Shown here one piece after another: positions 17,791 through 25,804 of a stretch of 51,177 nucleotides of DNA. Source of the stretch: Oscillospiraceae bacterium (GTDB lineage: Bacteria > Bacillota > Clostridia > Oscillospirales > Acutalibacteraceae); the NCBI GenBank assembly GCA_031268095.1, contig JAIRXU010000054.1:1-51177 (forward strand), read 5' to 3'. The first letter of the stretch is position 1. The number at the start of each line of letters is the position of its first letter. The position numbers were made by a program, and so were the translations under genes. A model generated the notes under the pieces. It saw only the letters and a list, made by a program, of their open reading frames with translations, did not search any database and had not been told where the DNA came from.

Positions 17791-18879
17791 CTAATACTTC
17801 ACCGGGCGGGCGTCGAGGTACTTCTTGACCATCAGCGCCACCTTGAAGACGATTGCGTCGTCGAACTCCCTCAGGTCGAGGCCCGTCAATTTTTTGATCT
17901 TCTCCAGCCGGTAAACCAGGGTGTTGCGGTGGACAAAGAGCTTGCGGGACGTCTCAGAAACGTTGAGGTTGTTTTCGAAGAACTTCTGGATCGTAAAGAG
18001 CGTCTCCTGGTCGAGGCTGTCGATCGTGCCGCGCTTGAAGACTTCCTGGAGGAACATGCCGCACAGACGCTTGGGCAGCTGATAAATCAGCCGGGCAATA
18101 CCGAGGTAATCATAGGAAATGATTTTCTTTTCCGTGTCGAAAACCTTGCCGACCTCCAGGGAGACCTGCGCCTCTTTATAAGAGTTGGCCAATTCCTGGA
18201 CGGTCATGACAGTCGAGCCGATGCCGATCATGGGCTGGCTATAATATTCCGTGCTAACCGCGTCCGCGATGCTCCGGGCCAATTTTTCCAGATCCCGGGG
18301 ATCCTGATTGGAGCGGACTTCCTTGACCAGGGCAATGTCTGTTTCGCTGACATTAACGACGAAATCCTTGGTTTTGTCCGGGAAAAGGGCTTGCACCGTC
18401 TCGAAGACGGAGACATCCCGCAGGTCGCTGATGCGGATCAGCAGCACCGCGCGGGGAGCCTCGTTGTTGAAGTGCAGCTCCCGGGTTTTCAGAAAAATAT
18501 CGCCCGGCAGGATATTGTCGAGAATGACGTTTTTGATGAAATTCGCCCGGTCATAGCGTTCGCCGAAGAATTGCTCCACGCTGCCCAGCGTCAGTGCGCA
18601 AAGCGCGGCGTACCGCCCGGCCACCTCGTCCGTCCCGTCCACGACCACGGCGTACTCCGCCGCGCCGGACTGCCCGCCCAGAGCGCAAAGCGTCGCTCCC
18701 CCGGCCACCACGGGGATATTGGAGGCCAGCACCGCGCTGATCTCCGCCGGAAACGGCTCGCTGATCCGTTCGGGATCGCTGTTGGCAATCATGGTTCCTT
18801 TTTCATCCAGGACACCGACGTTCCGTTCAATGGAATCGCGCATCTGATTAATCAGCCCCTGGAATAACCGGTTAGACAC
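17791..18879 (-). CDS. CdaR/PucR-family transcriptional regulator
   Basis: 362 residues. I chose GTG at 18879 because GGGAGGG lies six bases before it. The N-terminal part (about 1-130) is a diacid-recognition-like sensor domain (GVLDEKGTMIANSD). The C-terminal 60 residues are the PucR HTH_30 domain: QKFFENNLNVSETSRKLFVH, then RNTLVYRLEKIKKLTGLDLR. Family members activate sugar-diacid, purine or amino-acid catabolism genes. Nearby candidate targets are the symporter/fusion unit downstream on the same strand or the divergent secreted-protein gene; neither link is shown by sequence. Confidence 0.9.
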   Translation of the reverse strand: MSNRLFQGLINQMRDSIERNVGVLDEKGTMIANSDPERISEPFPAEISAVLASNIPVVAGGATLCALGGQSGAAEYAVVVDGTDEVAGRYAALCALTLGSVEQFFGERYDRANFIKNVILDNILPGDIFLKTRELHFNNEAPRAVLLIRISDLRDVSVFETVQALFPDKTKDFVVNVSETDIALVKEVRSNQDPRDLEKLARSIADAVSTEYYSQPMIGIGSTVMTVQELANSYKEAQVSLEVGKVFDTEKKIISYDYLGIARLIYQLPKRLCGMFLQEVFKRGTIDSLDQETLFTIQKFFENNLNVSETSRKLFVHRNTLVYRLEKIKKLTGLDLREFDDAIVFKVALMVKKYLDARPVKY

Positions 18880-18941
18880 CTCAACCCTCCCCTTTCTTCC
18901 CTGGAACCCCCGGCAGCTGTTCCGCCGAAAGCTTTGGTGAT

Positions 18942-18970
18942 ATTGTACACTACCCAATGAAAAAAAGCAA
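18942..18970 (-). promoter_or_regulatory. Promoter of CdaR-type regulator
   Basis: Minus-strand TTGCTT (18970-18965), 17-base spacer, TACAAT (18947-18942). Confidence 0.7.
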
Positions 18971-19202
18971 GCCCCGCGCGCAATTTTTTTGAGATTTTTT
19001 TATTTTTTGCCGAGAAATAGCCCGAATGCATTCCTTTATCTTCCATTTTCCACCTTTGATTTAGTTATGGTGTACGAAACTGAGAGAAAGGTTTTGTGCA
19101 GTGTGTCCAGCCGTCTCCTATGTGCAAAAGTACCAAAAAATTCGGGATTCTGGCGCGGCACACCTCCGCGAAAGATTCCCATAAAAATTTTTGTCAAATC
19201 CC
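18971..19202. other. Divergent intergenic region
   Basis: Part of a 402-base gap between the CdaR-type gene and the secreted-protein gene. Beyond the two outward promoters I see no ORF, hairpin or repeat of note. Confidence 0.5.
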
Positions 19203-19231
19203 TTGCAATTTTTTCGCAAATATTGTATAAT
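19203..19231 (+). promoter_or_regulatory. Promoter of 441-residue secreted protein
   Basis: TTGCAA (19203-19208), 17-base spacer, TATAAT (19226-19231); AGGAGGT follows before the ATG. Confidence 0.85.
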
Positions 19232-19281
19232 GGTTATAAGTCCAGGTGTGCGTACTGGATGAATGATGAAGGAGGTATTTT

Positions 19282-20607
19282 ATGAAGTCACTCAAGGTAT
19301 TCAAAAAAGCGACAGCGAGCCTTCTGGCGTTGCTGTGCGTTTTGTCAGCCCTTGCCGTCGGCGGCGTCGTCAGTTCCGCCGTGCCGGACGTCAGCGTCAT
19401 CACCCCTTTTCTCGACCCTAGCAAAATAACGGCTCTGCAGACGCTCATCACCAACTATAATGATCTCGCAAAGCGGAACGACAGCGGGGAATTCGCCTAC
19501 AGCAGCGGCGACTACGTCAGCGGCGAGAAGACCCCGGAGGAACTCGCTGCCCTCCAAACAGCAAAAGCGCAGTGGCTGCTGGAACTGAAGGAAGCTCAGG
19601 ATAAAATCACTGTGCAGCCAGGCACCATTATCCAGTTGGGCACCATTTCGACAGTGGCGACCTCAAGCCGTTACCTCCCGATCCCGGTCGAACTCACCTT
19701 CAAACCCGGCACCTACTGGAACCCGGATTACGACGGGACCTACGGGTATGAAGCCAAGGAAGGAAAGGAAAATCTCCCCCACAAAACTTATCCGGCGGTC
19801 AGCGCCGGGACGACCCTCGTCCAGCACAAGTATCTCGCCCCCACCGCGCAAGCCACCTATGCGGAAGGAGACTCCCTCCCGTTCGATGCCTTCTTCCTGG
19901 GGGAGTTCAAGGAAATCAGCGGTTATTATCCTGCTTTTCGTGAGCTCCGTGCCACCACCGTCGCCAATCTTCCGGACTGCGAGAAAGAGTTCGTCGTCCC
20001 CGGCCTCAACGGGAATTACGGCCACGCCGCCGGCCAAAAAACCGCGTTGGTGAGTTCCACTGAAAACGCCAGTGGCGTGTATCCGCTCCGGGCCGGCCTC
20101 GCGGGTACCATACGCTACTTCCTCAACGATTCGGCCGGCAGTCCGTTGCGGTACGCCAACTGGGCGGAGAAGGACGTGCCCGGATTTGACGCCGACGACG
20201 ATTTTGTTCCGATCGACTTTGAAGTCCCGGTAAGCGACCTGGACGGCGTCGTCGGAACCGATTACGCCAAGTTCGCCGGTTGGCGGCTGTCCAAGGTGGA
20301 AAATTCCGGACAATCCTCTGCCATTTACTCGTATGAGTTCGAGGCTATCTGGGAGTACAATAAGCCGATCGAGAACTTCAAGCGGCCCGATATCCAGAAG
20401 AGCTGGGGCTGGTTCCTGGAAGAACTTGTTTCTTGGGTTATGGTGTTGGTCGGTTACATCAAACCGTTCCTTGCCCCATTCAATGTCTGGTTGAAGACGG
20501 AAACCGACGTTTCCTTCATTGACATTGTTTTCAATCTCCTCGATCTATTTGGCGTGAAGCTGGATGATAATTGGATCAGCATTATTAACAGCGCATTTGT
20601 CGAATAG
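19282..20607 (+). CDS. Secreted protein with InlB-like repeat and hydrophobic tail, unknown function
   Basis: 441 residues, ATG at 19282 behind AAGGAGG. Residues 1-33 are a signal peptide (KVFKKATASLLALLCVLSA, cleavage near VSSA). The body is extracellular in style, rich in Tyr, Thr and Gly. Near residues 330-360 it shows an InlB/Flg_new signature (KFAGWRLS, then YEFEAIWE). The last 70 residues are hydrophobic and aromatic (WGWFLEELVSWVMVLVGYI, FIDIVFNLLDLFGV). The 103-residue protein at 20894 also ends in a Trp/Tyr hydrophobic tail, so they may act at the same membrane site. No enzymatic motif seen. Confidence 0.85.
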   Translation: MKSLKVFKKATASLLALLCVLSALAVGGVVSSAVPDVSVITPFLDPSKITALQTLITNYNDLAKRNDSGEFAYSSGDYVSGEKTPEELAALQTAKAQWLLELKEAQDKITVQPGTIIQLGTISTVATSSRYLPIPVELTFKPGTYWNPDYDGTYGYEAKEGKENLPHKTYPAVSAGTTLVQHKYLAPTAQATYAEGDSLPFDAFFLGEFKEISGYYPAFRELRATTVANLPDCEKEFVVPGLNGNYGHAAGQKTALVSSTENASGVYPLRAGLAGTIRYFLNDSAGSPLRYANWAEKDVPGFDADDDFVPIDFEVPVSDLDGVVGTDYAKFAGWRLSKVENSGQSSAIYSYEFEAIWEYNKPIENFKRPDIQKSWGWFLEELVSWVMVLVGYIKPFLAPFNVWLKTETDVSFIDIVFNLLDLFGVKLDDNWISIINSAFVE

Positions 20608-20637
20608 CGGACACCTCCGAAGAGATTCCACGCACTG

Positions 20638-20665
20638 CCGCCCGGTTCGTCCGGGCGGTATTTTT
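20638..20665 (+). terminator. Intrinsic terminator
   Basis: CCGCCCGG, five-base loop TTCGT, CCGGGCGG, then TATTTTT, 30 bases past the 441-residue gene. Confidence 0.88.
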
Positions 20666-20761
20666 CGGCGAATCGTGCCGGCAATTCCTGACAGGAAGTC
20701 CCTTTTTTTCAGGGATTCCTTACCGAAATAAAAATTCCCGCACTTTTTTCTGAATTTCCTC

Positions 20762-20790
20762 TTGCTTTTTCCGGCGCAATCGTGTAAAAT
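20762..20790 (+). promoter_or_regulatory. Promoter of 103-residue secreted protein
   Basis: TTGCTT (20762-20767), 17-base spacer, TAAAAT (20785-20790); predicted start near 20797, the first base of the leader structure. Confidence 0.75.
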
Positions 20791-20796
20791 GCTGTT

Positions 20797-20866
20797 GTTG
20801 CCGGGTATCTTACCCGGAACCCCTGCGACGGTTACTTTGCCATGCGAAAGCAATCCCGCCGCGCAG
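20797..20866 (+). ncRNA. Structured 5' leader RNA, unassigned
   Basis: Two stacked elements occupy almost the whole leader. Hairpin 1: GTT-g-CCGGGTA, loop TCT, TACCCGG-AAC (20797-20820), ten pairs with one bulge. Element 2: CTGCG/CGCAG (20823-20827 with 20862-20866), enclosing CGG/CCG and TTGC/GCAA around a CATGCGAAA loop. The ribosome site AAGGAGG lies just 3'. I do not recognise a known riboswitch or T-box. It could stabilise the mRNA or regulate translation. Confidence 0.5.
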
Positions 20867-20893
20867 AACAATTGAAGGAGGTCTTTTCCAGCT

Positions 20894-21205
20894 ATGTTTA
20901 AGAAAGTACTGGCGGCCCTGCTGACTGTGCTCACCATCTTCAGTGTGCTCTTCGTCGTCGCCAACGCTGCCACTCCGTCTCTGGGCACCCAGACGGAAGC
21001 TTCGGACCCTGCTTCCCCTACCGTCAGCGGCAGCGCAGCCGCTTCCTCCGCGCCGGCCACCACCCAGACGGAAACCAACCAATGGGAAGAGTTCTGGAAC
21101 TGGATTTATCCCATCCTCAAAACCATCTATGAATACGGCTTCGTGTTCATCTCCAACCTGGGCGCCAGCCTGCTGGGCTTCGTCATTTCCGGCGTGTTCG
21201 GTTAA
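20894..21205 (+). CDS. Small exported protein with Ser/Thr/Ala linker and aromatic hydrophobic tail
   Basis: 103 residues, ATG at 20894 behind GAAGGAGG. Signal peptide at residues 1-26 (FKKVLAALLTVLTIFSVLFV, cleavage near ANA-AT). Residues about 27-60 are a low-complexity Ala/Ser/Thr/Pro linker. Residues 62-103 are aromatic and amphipathic (WEEFWNWIYPILKTIYEYGF, then LGASLLGFVISGVFG), suited to insert in a membrane. No enzyme motif. It resembles a membrane-active peptide precursor or a small surface anchor; both are guesses. It has its own promoter, structured leader and terminator, so it is an independent and probably well-expressed unit. Confidence 0.8.
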   Translation: MFKKVLAALLTVLTIFSVLFVVANAATPSLGTQTEASDPASPTVSGSAAASSAPATTQTETNQWEEFWNWIYPILKTIYEYGFVFISNLGASLLGFVISGVFG

Positions 21206-21259
21206 GGCTTCCTCCTCCGGCTGGTTTGGTGTTGTCGGGATACCAAGCAGCAACCGCAG

Positions 21260-21297
21260 TCCCACCGCACGGCGCGTTCCGTGCGGCGGGATTTTTT
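21260..21297 (+). terminator. Intrinsic terminator
   Basis: TCCCACCGCACGG and CCGTGCGGCGGGA pair with one A/C mismatch around CGCGTT, followed by TTTTTT. Confidence 0.9.
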
Positions 21298-21345
21298 ATA
21301 TTGTAATAAAGAATAAATAATTAAATATTTCCATTAAAAATAGGA

Positions 21346-21372
21346 ACACATCCGCCGCCGTCTCATAGAATG
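21346..21372 (+). promoter_or_regulatory. Possible sigma-K-like promoter of micropeptide gene
   Basis: AC at 21346-21347, 16-base spacer, CATAGAATG at 21364-21372, against the late mother-cell consensus AC-N16/17-CATAnnnTA (one mismatch). No sigma-A -35 fits. Tentative. Confidence 0.35.
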
Positions 21373-21404
21373 ACAATGTAACCAAGAGAAAGGAGGTTTG
21401 CCAA

Positions 21405-21527
21405 ATGGGTCTCGGGTGCAATAACAACATGGTTTTCCTGATCCTGATCCTGCTTCTCCTCGGCGGTGGCGGCAGTTGCGGCAGCGACTACGGTAATTGC
21501 GGTTGCGGCTGCGGGTGCAACGGCTAA
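21405..21527 (+). CDS. Cys/Gly-rich hydrophobic micropeptide A
   Basis: 40 residues, ATG at 21405 behind a strong AAAGGAGG (21389-21396). The order is a polar head (GLGCNNN), a hydrophobic helix (MVFLILILLLL), a GGGGS hinge, and a tail ending NCGCGCGCNG. There are six Cys in all. The ribosome site and the paralogue at 21643 support a real gene despite its size. The layout recalls Clostridial high-cysteine small proteins and YjcZ-like sporulation peptides, but I cannot assign a family. A role in spore coat cross-linking or metal binding at the membrane is only inference. Confidence 0.7.
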   Translation: MGLGCNNNMVFLILILLLLGGGGSCGSDYGNCGCGCGCNG

Positions 21528-21642
21528 GATGCCGCGGCGGGAAAATTATTCCCGCTGAAGCGCTGGTGTGCATAGCGCCGCACGGCAACGCATAGATTAC
21601 ACCGTGCAAAATATGCACCAAATTAAAATGGGGGGTCATTTC

Positions 21643-21786
21643 ATGAACTGTAACCTGAATTCTCTGCTCCCGCTGCTCTGCCTGCTGATGCTGCTTGGCA
21701 GCTTCGGCGGCAACACCAACCAATGCGGCTGCACGGACAACAGCCTCTTCGGCACCAACAATGGCTGCGGCTGCGGCTGCAACTGA
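21643..21786 (+). CDS. Cys/Gly-rich hydrophobic micropeptide B
   Basis: 47 residues; ATG at 21643 with GGGGGG nine bases upstream (an ATG at 21628 is in frame). It has the same plan as peptide A: NCN head, hydrophobic helix (LLPLLCLLMLLGSF), Gly/Asn hinge, CGC, a second spacer, and a tail ending NGCGCGCN. Between the two genes CATAGATTA at 21591 matches a sigma-K -10 exactly but lacks a clear AC at -35. The shared architecture with low overall identity indicates diverged tandem paralogues under selection for the tail. Confidence 0.7.
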   Translation: MNCNLNSLLPLLCLLMLLGSFGGNTNQCGCTDNSLFGTNNGCGCGCN

Positions 21787-21877
21787 CAGCGGACGGACGC
21801 CGAGCAAACCCAGGCTGCTGAAAGCAAGAGCGTGAAACTCCCTGGACGTTGAGTTTCCCAACCCTTGGGTACGTACT

Positions 21878-21906
21878 GGCCCGGCGGCGACTGCTGCCGG
21901 GCCGCT
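21878..21906 (+). terminator. GC hairpin after micropeptide B
   Basis: GGCCCGGCGGC, loop GACT, GCTGCCGGGCC with one mismatch, followed by a short CTTT. Probable but weak terminator. Confidence 0.55.
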
Positions 21907-21958
21907 TTGCGGCTGTGTCAACCGTGGACGGCGTTTGTCGTCCCGGCGCGATTTCTGC

Positions 21959-21987
21959 TTGATTCTTTTGGCGGATCGTGGTATAAT
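21959..21987 (+). promoter_or_regulatory. Promoter of PLP-enzyme operon
   Basis: TTGATT (21959-21964), 17-base spacer, TATAAT (21982-21987). No SAM-riboswitch-like fold lies between it and the start codon. Confidence 0.8.
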
Positions 21988-22058
21988 GGGACAAGTCCCA
22001 GAAAACCAATCGAAAGCATCGGATACATTTTTGTGATCCTTGCTGGACGGAGGGCCTC

Positions 22059-23192
22059 ATGAAGCCAGAAACCGCCTGCCTGCACGCTGTGCGGGACCAC
22101 TCTCACCTCACCGGCGCGGTGGCCGCGCCCATTTATCAGTCTGCTACCTTTGCCCACCCCGCCTTGGGCCAAAGCACCGGCTACGACTACTCCCGGCTGC
22201 AAAATCCCACCCGGGAGCACACAGAGAAGCTCGTTGCCGCGCTGGAGGGCGGGGCAGACGCGCTGGCCTTCTCCAGCGGCATGGCCGCGATCGCCTGTCT
22301 GATGGAGCTTTTTGGCCCCGGCGACGAAATTCTCGCCACCGATGACCTCTACGGCGGCTCCATCCGGCTGTTCGACCGGGTGTCAAAGAAAAACGGCGTC
22401 ATAATCCGGTACGCCGACACATCGGATGTCACGGCAGTGGCGGCGGCGCTGACGGACCGAACCCGGGGCGTCTTTATCGAGACTCCCACCAATCCGATGA
22501 TGCGCGTGACGGACCTGCGCGGCGTAAAAGATCTCCTCGCCGGGCGGGACACGCTGCTGCTGGTAGATAACACCTTTCTAACGCCCTATTTCTGCCGGCC
22601 AATCGTGTGCGGAGCGGACGCGGTGATCCACAGCGGGACGAAGTACCTCGCGGGGCATAACGACACGCTGGCAGGGTTCCTTGTCCCGGCAGACGCCGCG
22701 CTGGCGGAGAGGCTGCGGTTTTTGCAGAAGACGACGGGAGCGGTCCTTGCGCCCTTCGACGCCTTTCTGGTAACGCGGGGGATCAAGACCCTGGCGCTGC
22801 GGATGGAGGCGTCTCAGCGCAATGCCCTGGTCATTGCGGCCTGGCTGCGGGAGCAGCCGAAAGTGACGCGGGTGTATTACACCGGACTGCCCGACCATCC
22901 GGCCTACGAACTCTCGCGGCGGCAGGGCACAGGCTTCGGCGCGATGATTTCCTTTTCCGTTGACACGGAGGAAACCGCGCGGCGGATTCTGGAGCAGACG
23001 GAACTGATTCTTTTTGCCGAAAGCCTAGGCGGCGTAGAAACGCTCATCACCTATCCCGCTACCCAGACCCACGCCGACGTCCCGGAGGAGGCGCGTGCGG
23101 CCCGGGGGATCGACGGGCGGCTGCTGCGGCTGTCCGTTGGGATCGAGGCGGCGGCGGATCTTATTGCGGATTTGGGGAGGGCGATGGCGTGA
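22059..23192 (+). CDS. Cystathionine gamma-synthase/lyase family PLP enzyme
   Basis: 377 residues, ATG at 22059 behind GGAGGG. This is a Cys/Met metabolism PLP enzyme: YSRLQNPTR, SSGMAAI, ETPTNP, VDNTFLTPY, and SGTKYLAGHND with the PLP Lys at 195. The family converts O-acyl-homoserine or cystathionine in transsulfuration; sequence alone does not tell synthase from lyase. It overlaps a MalY/PatB-type beta-lyase (GTGA), so the pair could take cysteine to homocysteine. Cytosolic. Confidence 0.9.
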   Translation: MKPETACLHAVRDHSHLTGAVAAPIYQSATFAHPALGQSTGYDYSRLQNPTREHTEKLVAALEGGADALAFSSGMAAIACLMELFGPGDEILATDDLYGGSIRLFDRVSKKNGVIIRYADTSDVTAVAAALTDRTRGVFIETPTNPMMRVTDLRGVKDLLAGRDTLLLVDNTFLTPYFCRPIVCGADAVIHSGTKYLAGHNDTLAGFLVPADAALAERLRFLQKTTGAVLAPFDAFLVTRGIKTLALRMEASQRNALVIAAWLREQPKVTRVYYTGLPDHPAYELSRRQGTGFGAMISFSVDTEETARRILEQTELILFAESLGGVETLITYPATQTHADVPEEARAARGIDGRLLRLSVGIEAAADLIADLGRAMA

Positions 23193-24349
23193 CATATGAT
23201 TTTGACACCGTCCTTGACCGGCGGAACACCGGCTCCCTGAAATACGACTTCGCCCGGGCGCGGGGTAAGCCCGAGGGTCTGCTGCCTCTCTGGGTAGCGG
23301 ACATGGATTTCGCCGCCCCGCCGGAGGTGCTGGAAGATATCCACAGCGCCGTCTCTCACGGAATCTTTGGCTACACGGAACCCCTGCCGGACTACTACGG
23401 CGCAGTGATCCGCTGGTTCGGCGACCGCTTCGGTCTGAACCTCATGCCGGAAGAGATCCTCCCTTCCCCCGGCGTTGTTTTCTCTTTGGCCCAGGCTGTC
23501 CGTGCTTTCACCCGACCAGGCGACGGTGTGCTGATTCAAACGCCGGTGTATTACCCCTTCTTCGAGATCATCCGGGACAACAGGCGGCGCGTCGCCGCCA
23601 ACCCGTTGCTGTATGAAAACGGCCGGTACAGAATTGACTTTGATGACTTGGAGCGTCAGGCGGCTCGGCCTGACGTGACGCTCTTCCTTCTTTGCAGCCC
23701 GCACAATCCAGTGGGGCGGGTCTGGACGGCGGAAGAACTGACCCGGCTGCGCGACATCTGTCAGCGGCACGGCGTATTGGTGGCCGCGGACGAAATTCAC
23801 GGCGACTTCATCTACCCGGGCGGCCGCTTCACCAGCTTTGGCACATTGGACAAAAGAGCCATCCTCTGCACCGCGCCCACCAAGGCGTTCAACCTTGCCG
23901 GGCTGCAAAGCGCCAACATCTTTGTTCGGGACGAGGCGCTCCGCCGGAAACTCCGGCAGGAAACCGCCCGCAGCGGTTACAGTCAGCTAAACGTCATTGG
24001 GCTGACCGCTTGCCGCAGCGCCTACGAAAAAGGCGGCCCATGGCTGACCGCGCTGAACGGGTATCTGCACGGCAACCTGCGCTTGCTGCGGGATTTTTTG
24101 GCGGCGCGGCTGCCGCAGGTCCGGCTGGTGGAGCCGGAGGGGACGTACCTGCTCTGGCTGGATTTCTCTGCTCTTGCCCTGCCCCAGGCGGAACTGGACC
24201 GGCGGATCACCGAGGGCGCGGGGCTCTGGCTGGATAGCGGTACCATGTTCGGGCCGGAGGGAACTGGCTTCCAGCGGATCAACATCGCCTGTCCGCGTTC
24301 CCTCCTGGCCGAGGCGCTGTCACGGCTGGAACAAGAATTCAGCCAATAA
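23189..24349 (+). CDS. patB: MalY/PatB-type cystathionine beta-lyase
   Basis: 386 residues from GTG at 23189, overlapping the previous stop. Class I/II aminotransferase fold: LPLWVADMDF near residue 33, SPGVVFSLA, SPHNPVGRVW, ADEIHGDF with Asp201, and APTKAFNLAG with the PLP Lys232. The ADMDF and DEIH motifs separate MalY/PatB C-S lyases from true aminotransferases. It cleaves cystathionine to homocysteine, pyruvate and ammonia, or releases sulfide from cysteine. The neighbouring gamma-synthase-like gene supports the first role. Confidence 0.9.
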   Translation: MTYDFDTVLDRRNTGSLKYDFARARGKPEGLLPLWVADMDFAAPPEVLEDIHSAVSHGIFGYTEPLPDYYGAVIRWFGDRFGLNLMPEEILPSPGVVFSLAQAVRAFTRPGDGVLIQTPVYYPFFEIIRDNRRRVAANPLLYENGRYRIDFDDLERQAARPDVTLFLLCSPHNPVGRVWTAEELTRLRDICQRHGVLVAADEIHGDFIYPGGRFTSFGTLDKRAILCTAPTKAFNLAGLQSANIFVRDEALRRKLRQETARSGYSQLNVIGLTACRSAYEKGGPWLTALNGYLHGNLRLLRDFLAARLPQVRLVEPEGTYLLWLDFSALALPQAELDRRITEGAGLWLDSGTMFGPEGTGFQRINIACPRSLLAEALSRLEQEFSQ

Positions 24350-24376
24350 GCCACTCGTCATGCAGGAGGGAGCGGT

Positions 24377-25495
24377 ATGGAAACGAATCGTCTTTGGGAA
24401 ACCTTCCGCCGCTTGGCGGAGATCTACAGCCCCTCCCTGGGAGAGCGGGCGTTTTGCGGAGCGCTGCGGCGGGAATTAGAGGAACGGGGCTGCGCCTGCG
24501 CGGAAGACGGCGCGGGCGCAGCCATCGGCGGAACCTGCGGGAATCTGTACGCTTTTGCCCCCGGAGACTTGCCGCTGCCGCCGCTGCTGTTCAGCGCTCA
24601 TATGGACACCGTAGAGCCGGCGGAGGACAAGCGGGCCGTTCTGCGGGAAGACGGGCGGATTGTCCCGGAGGGCGACACCATCCTTGGCGCGGACGATGCG
24701 GCGGGGATTGCGGTGTTGCTGGAGGCGTTGATCCGGCTGCGGGAAACCGGCGCACCCCATCGTCCGCTGGAGCTGCTCTTCCCTGCGGCGGAAGAACTCT
24801 ACGGCTTGGGATCGGCGGCAGCAGACTACGGGCTGCTCCGGGCGCGGGAAGCCTATGTCTTGGACCTGGGCGGCAAAATCGGCGAAGCGGCCAACGCGGC
24901 GCCATCCATCCTCGCCTTCACTGTCACGCTGCGCGGCAAGGCGGCTCATGCGGGCTTCGCGCCGGAGGAGGGCATTCACGCCATCTCCGCCGCCGCCAAG
25001 GCCATTGCCCGGCTGCCGCTGGGGACGCCCCGGCCCGGCGTGACTTGCAATATCGGCACCATCGCCGGCGGGACGGCGGGGAATATCGTCCCAGCGCTCT
25101 GCGTAGCGCGTGGTGAAATCCGCAGCCTGTCCCATCGAGCGGCGGAAATGCAGTGGGCGGAAGTCCGGGAAATCTTCCTGCGGGAGGCGCGGGCGGCGGG
25201 CGCAGAGGCGGACTTTGAGGCACGATGGGAAATTACCGCTTACGAAACACCACCGGACAGTCTTGTGGTCCGGCGGTTCCGGGCGGCTTGCGAGGCCGTC
25301 GGTGTGCCGTGCCGGGTGGGACCGACCCTCGGCGGGAGCGACAACAACAACTTCGCCTGCCATGGGATCCAGGGCCTGGTCATTGCCTGCGCGATGTACG
25401 AGGTGCATTCGACGCGGGAATACAGCAGCCTGGACGAGCTGGAGCAATGCGTCCGGCTGGTTCTGCATTTGATGACGGAGGACACAGTCCTATGA
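24377..25495 (+). CDS. M20 family metallopeptidase (PepT-like)
   Basis: 372 residues, ATG at 24377 behind GGAGGG. Metal and catalytic residues follow the M20 pattern: HMD at 75-77, GADDAAG with Asp106, FPAAEE with the catalytic/metal Glu pair 139-140, and a C-terminal His in VHSTREY. The GKAAHAGFAPEEG segment marks the dimerisation lid. Peptidase T-like aminopeptidases act on tripeptides in the cytosol; other M20 amidohydrolases are possible. It lies 27 bases after patB and is probably in the same operon, perhaps supplying amino acids or deacylating a sulfur substrate. Confidence 0.85.
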   Translation: METNRLWETFRRLAEIYSPSLGERAFCGALRRELEERGCACAEDGAGAAIGGTCGNLYAFAPGDLPLPPLLFSAHMDTVEPAEDKRAVLREDGRIVPEGDTILGADDAAGIAVLLEALIRLRETGAPHRPLELLFPAAEELYGLGSAAADYGLLRAREAYVLDLGGKIGEAANAAPSILAFTVTLRGKAAHAGFAPEEGIHAISAAAKAIARLPLGTPRPGVTCNIGTIAGGTAGNIVPALCVARGEIRSLSHRAAEMQWAEVREIFLREARAAGAEADFEARWEITAYETPPDSLVVRRFRAACEAVGVPCRVGPTLGGSDNNNFACHGIQGLVIACAMYEVHSTREYSSLDELEQCVRLVLHLMTEDTVL

Positions 25496-25716
25496 ATCGC
25501 TTTTGACTTTGCGCTGCGGCTCCCACAACTGGTTTTTCCGTCAATGTTAACAATTATCCCCTCTTTTTTTATGCAATAACGCTAATTTGAAAGCCATCCA
25601 CCGCTTAGTTTACCATCTTTGGTTCGGGTATACATGTGATTAACCGTCTCGTTTTTTTACGGTAAGAACTGACACACCCCAGGGATATGTGCTACTTAAT
25701 TTTTTTGTCCGAACTC
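25496..25716. other. Intergenic, no gene seen
   Basis: AT-richer than its neighbours. It contains a small ACCGT/ACGGT inverted repeat near 25648 with no T run after it. I see no ORF, no clear terminator for the peptidase gene and no known RNA. Confidence 0.45.
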
Positions 25717-25745
25717 TTGCACTCCCCGCCTTTTTGTGATATAAT
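25717..25745 (+). promoter_or_regulatory. Promoter of lipase-like gene
   Basis: TTGCAC (25717-25722), 17-base spacer, TATAAT (25740-25745), 60 bases before the ATG. Confidence 0.85.
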
Positions 25746-25804
25746 ATGAAAATCGTTCCGAAATGGAATGGATTTTTGGGACAAGAAGAAAGGGTTGAGC
25801 ACAG

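Noticed and set aside
20693-20721. GGAAGTCCCT/AGGGATTCC hairpin as second terminator
   Set aside because: No T run follows and a strong terminator already lies at 20638; it may be chance or a promoter-proximal element.
21900-22058. SAM riboswitch upstream of the transsulfuration genes
   Set aside because: The leader from the mapped-like promoter is only about 65 bases with no multi-stem fold or SAM-I signature.
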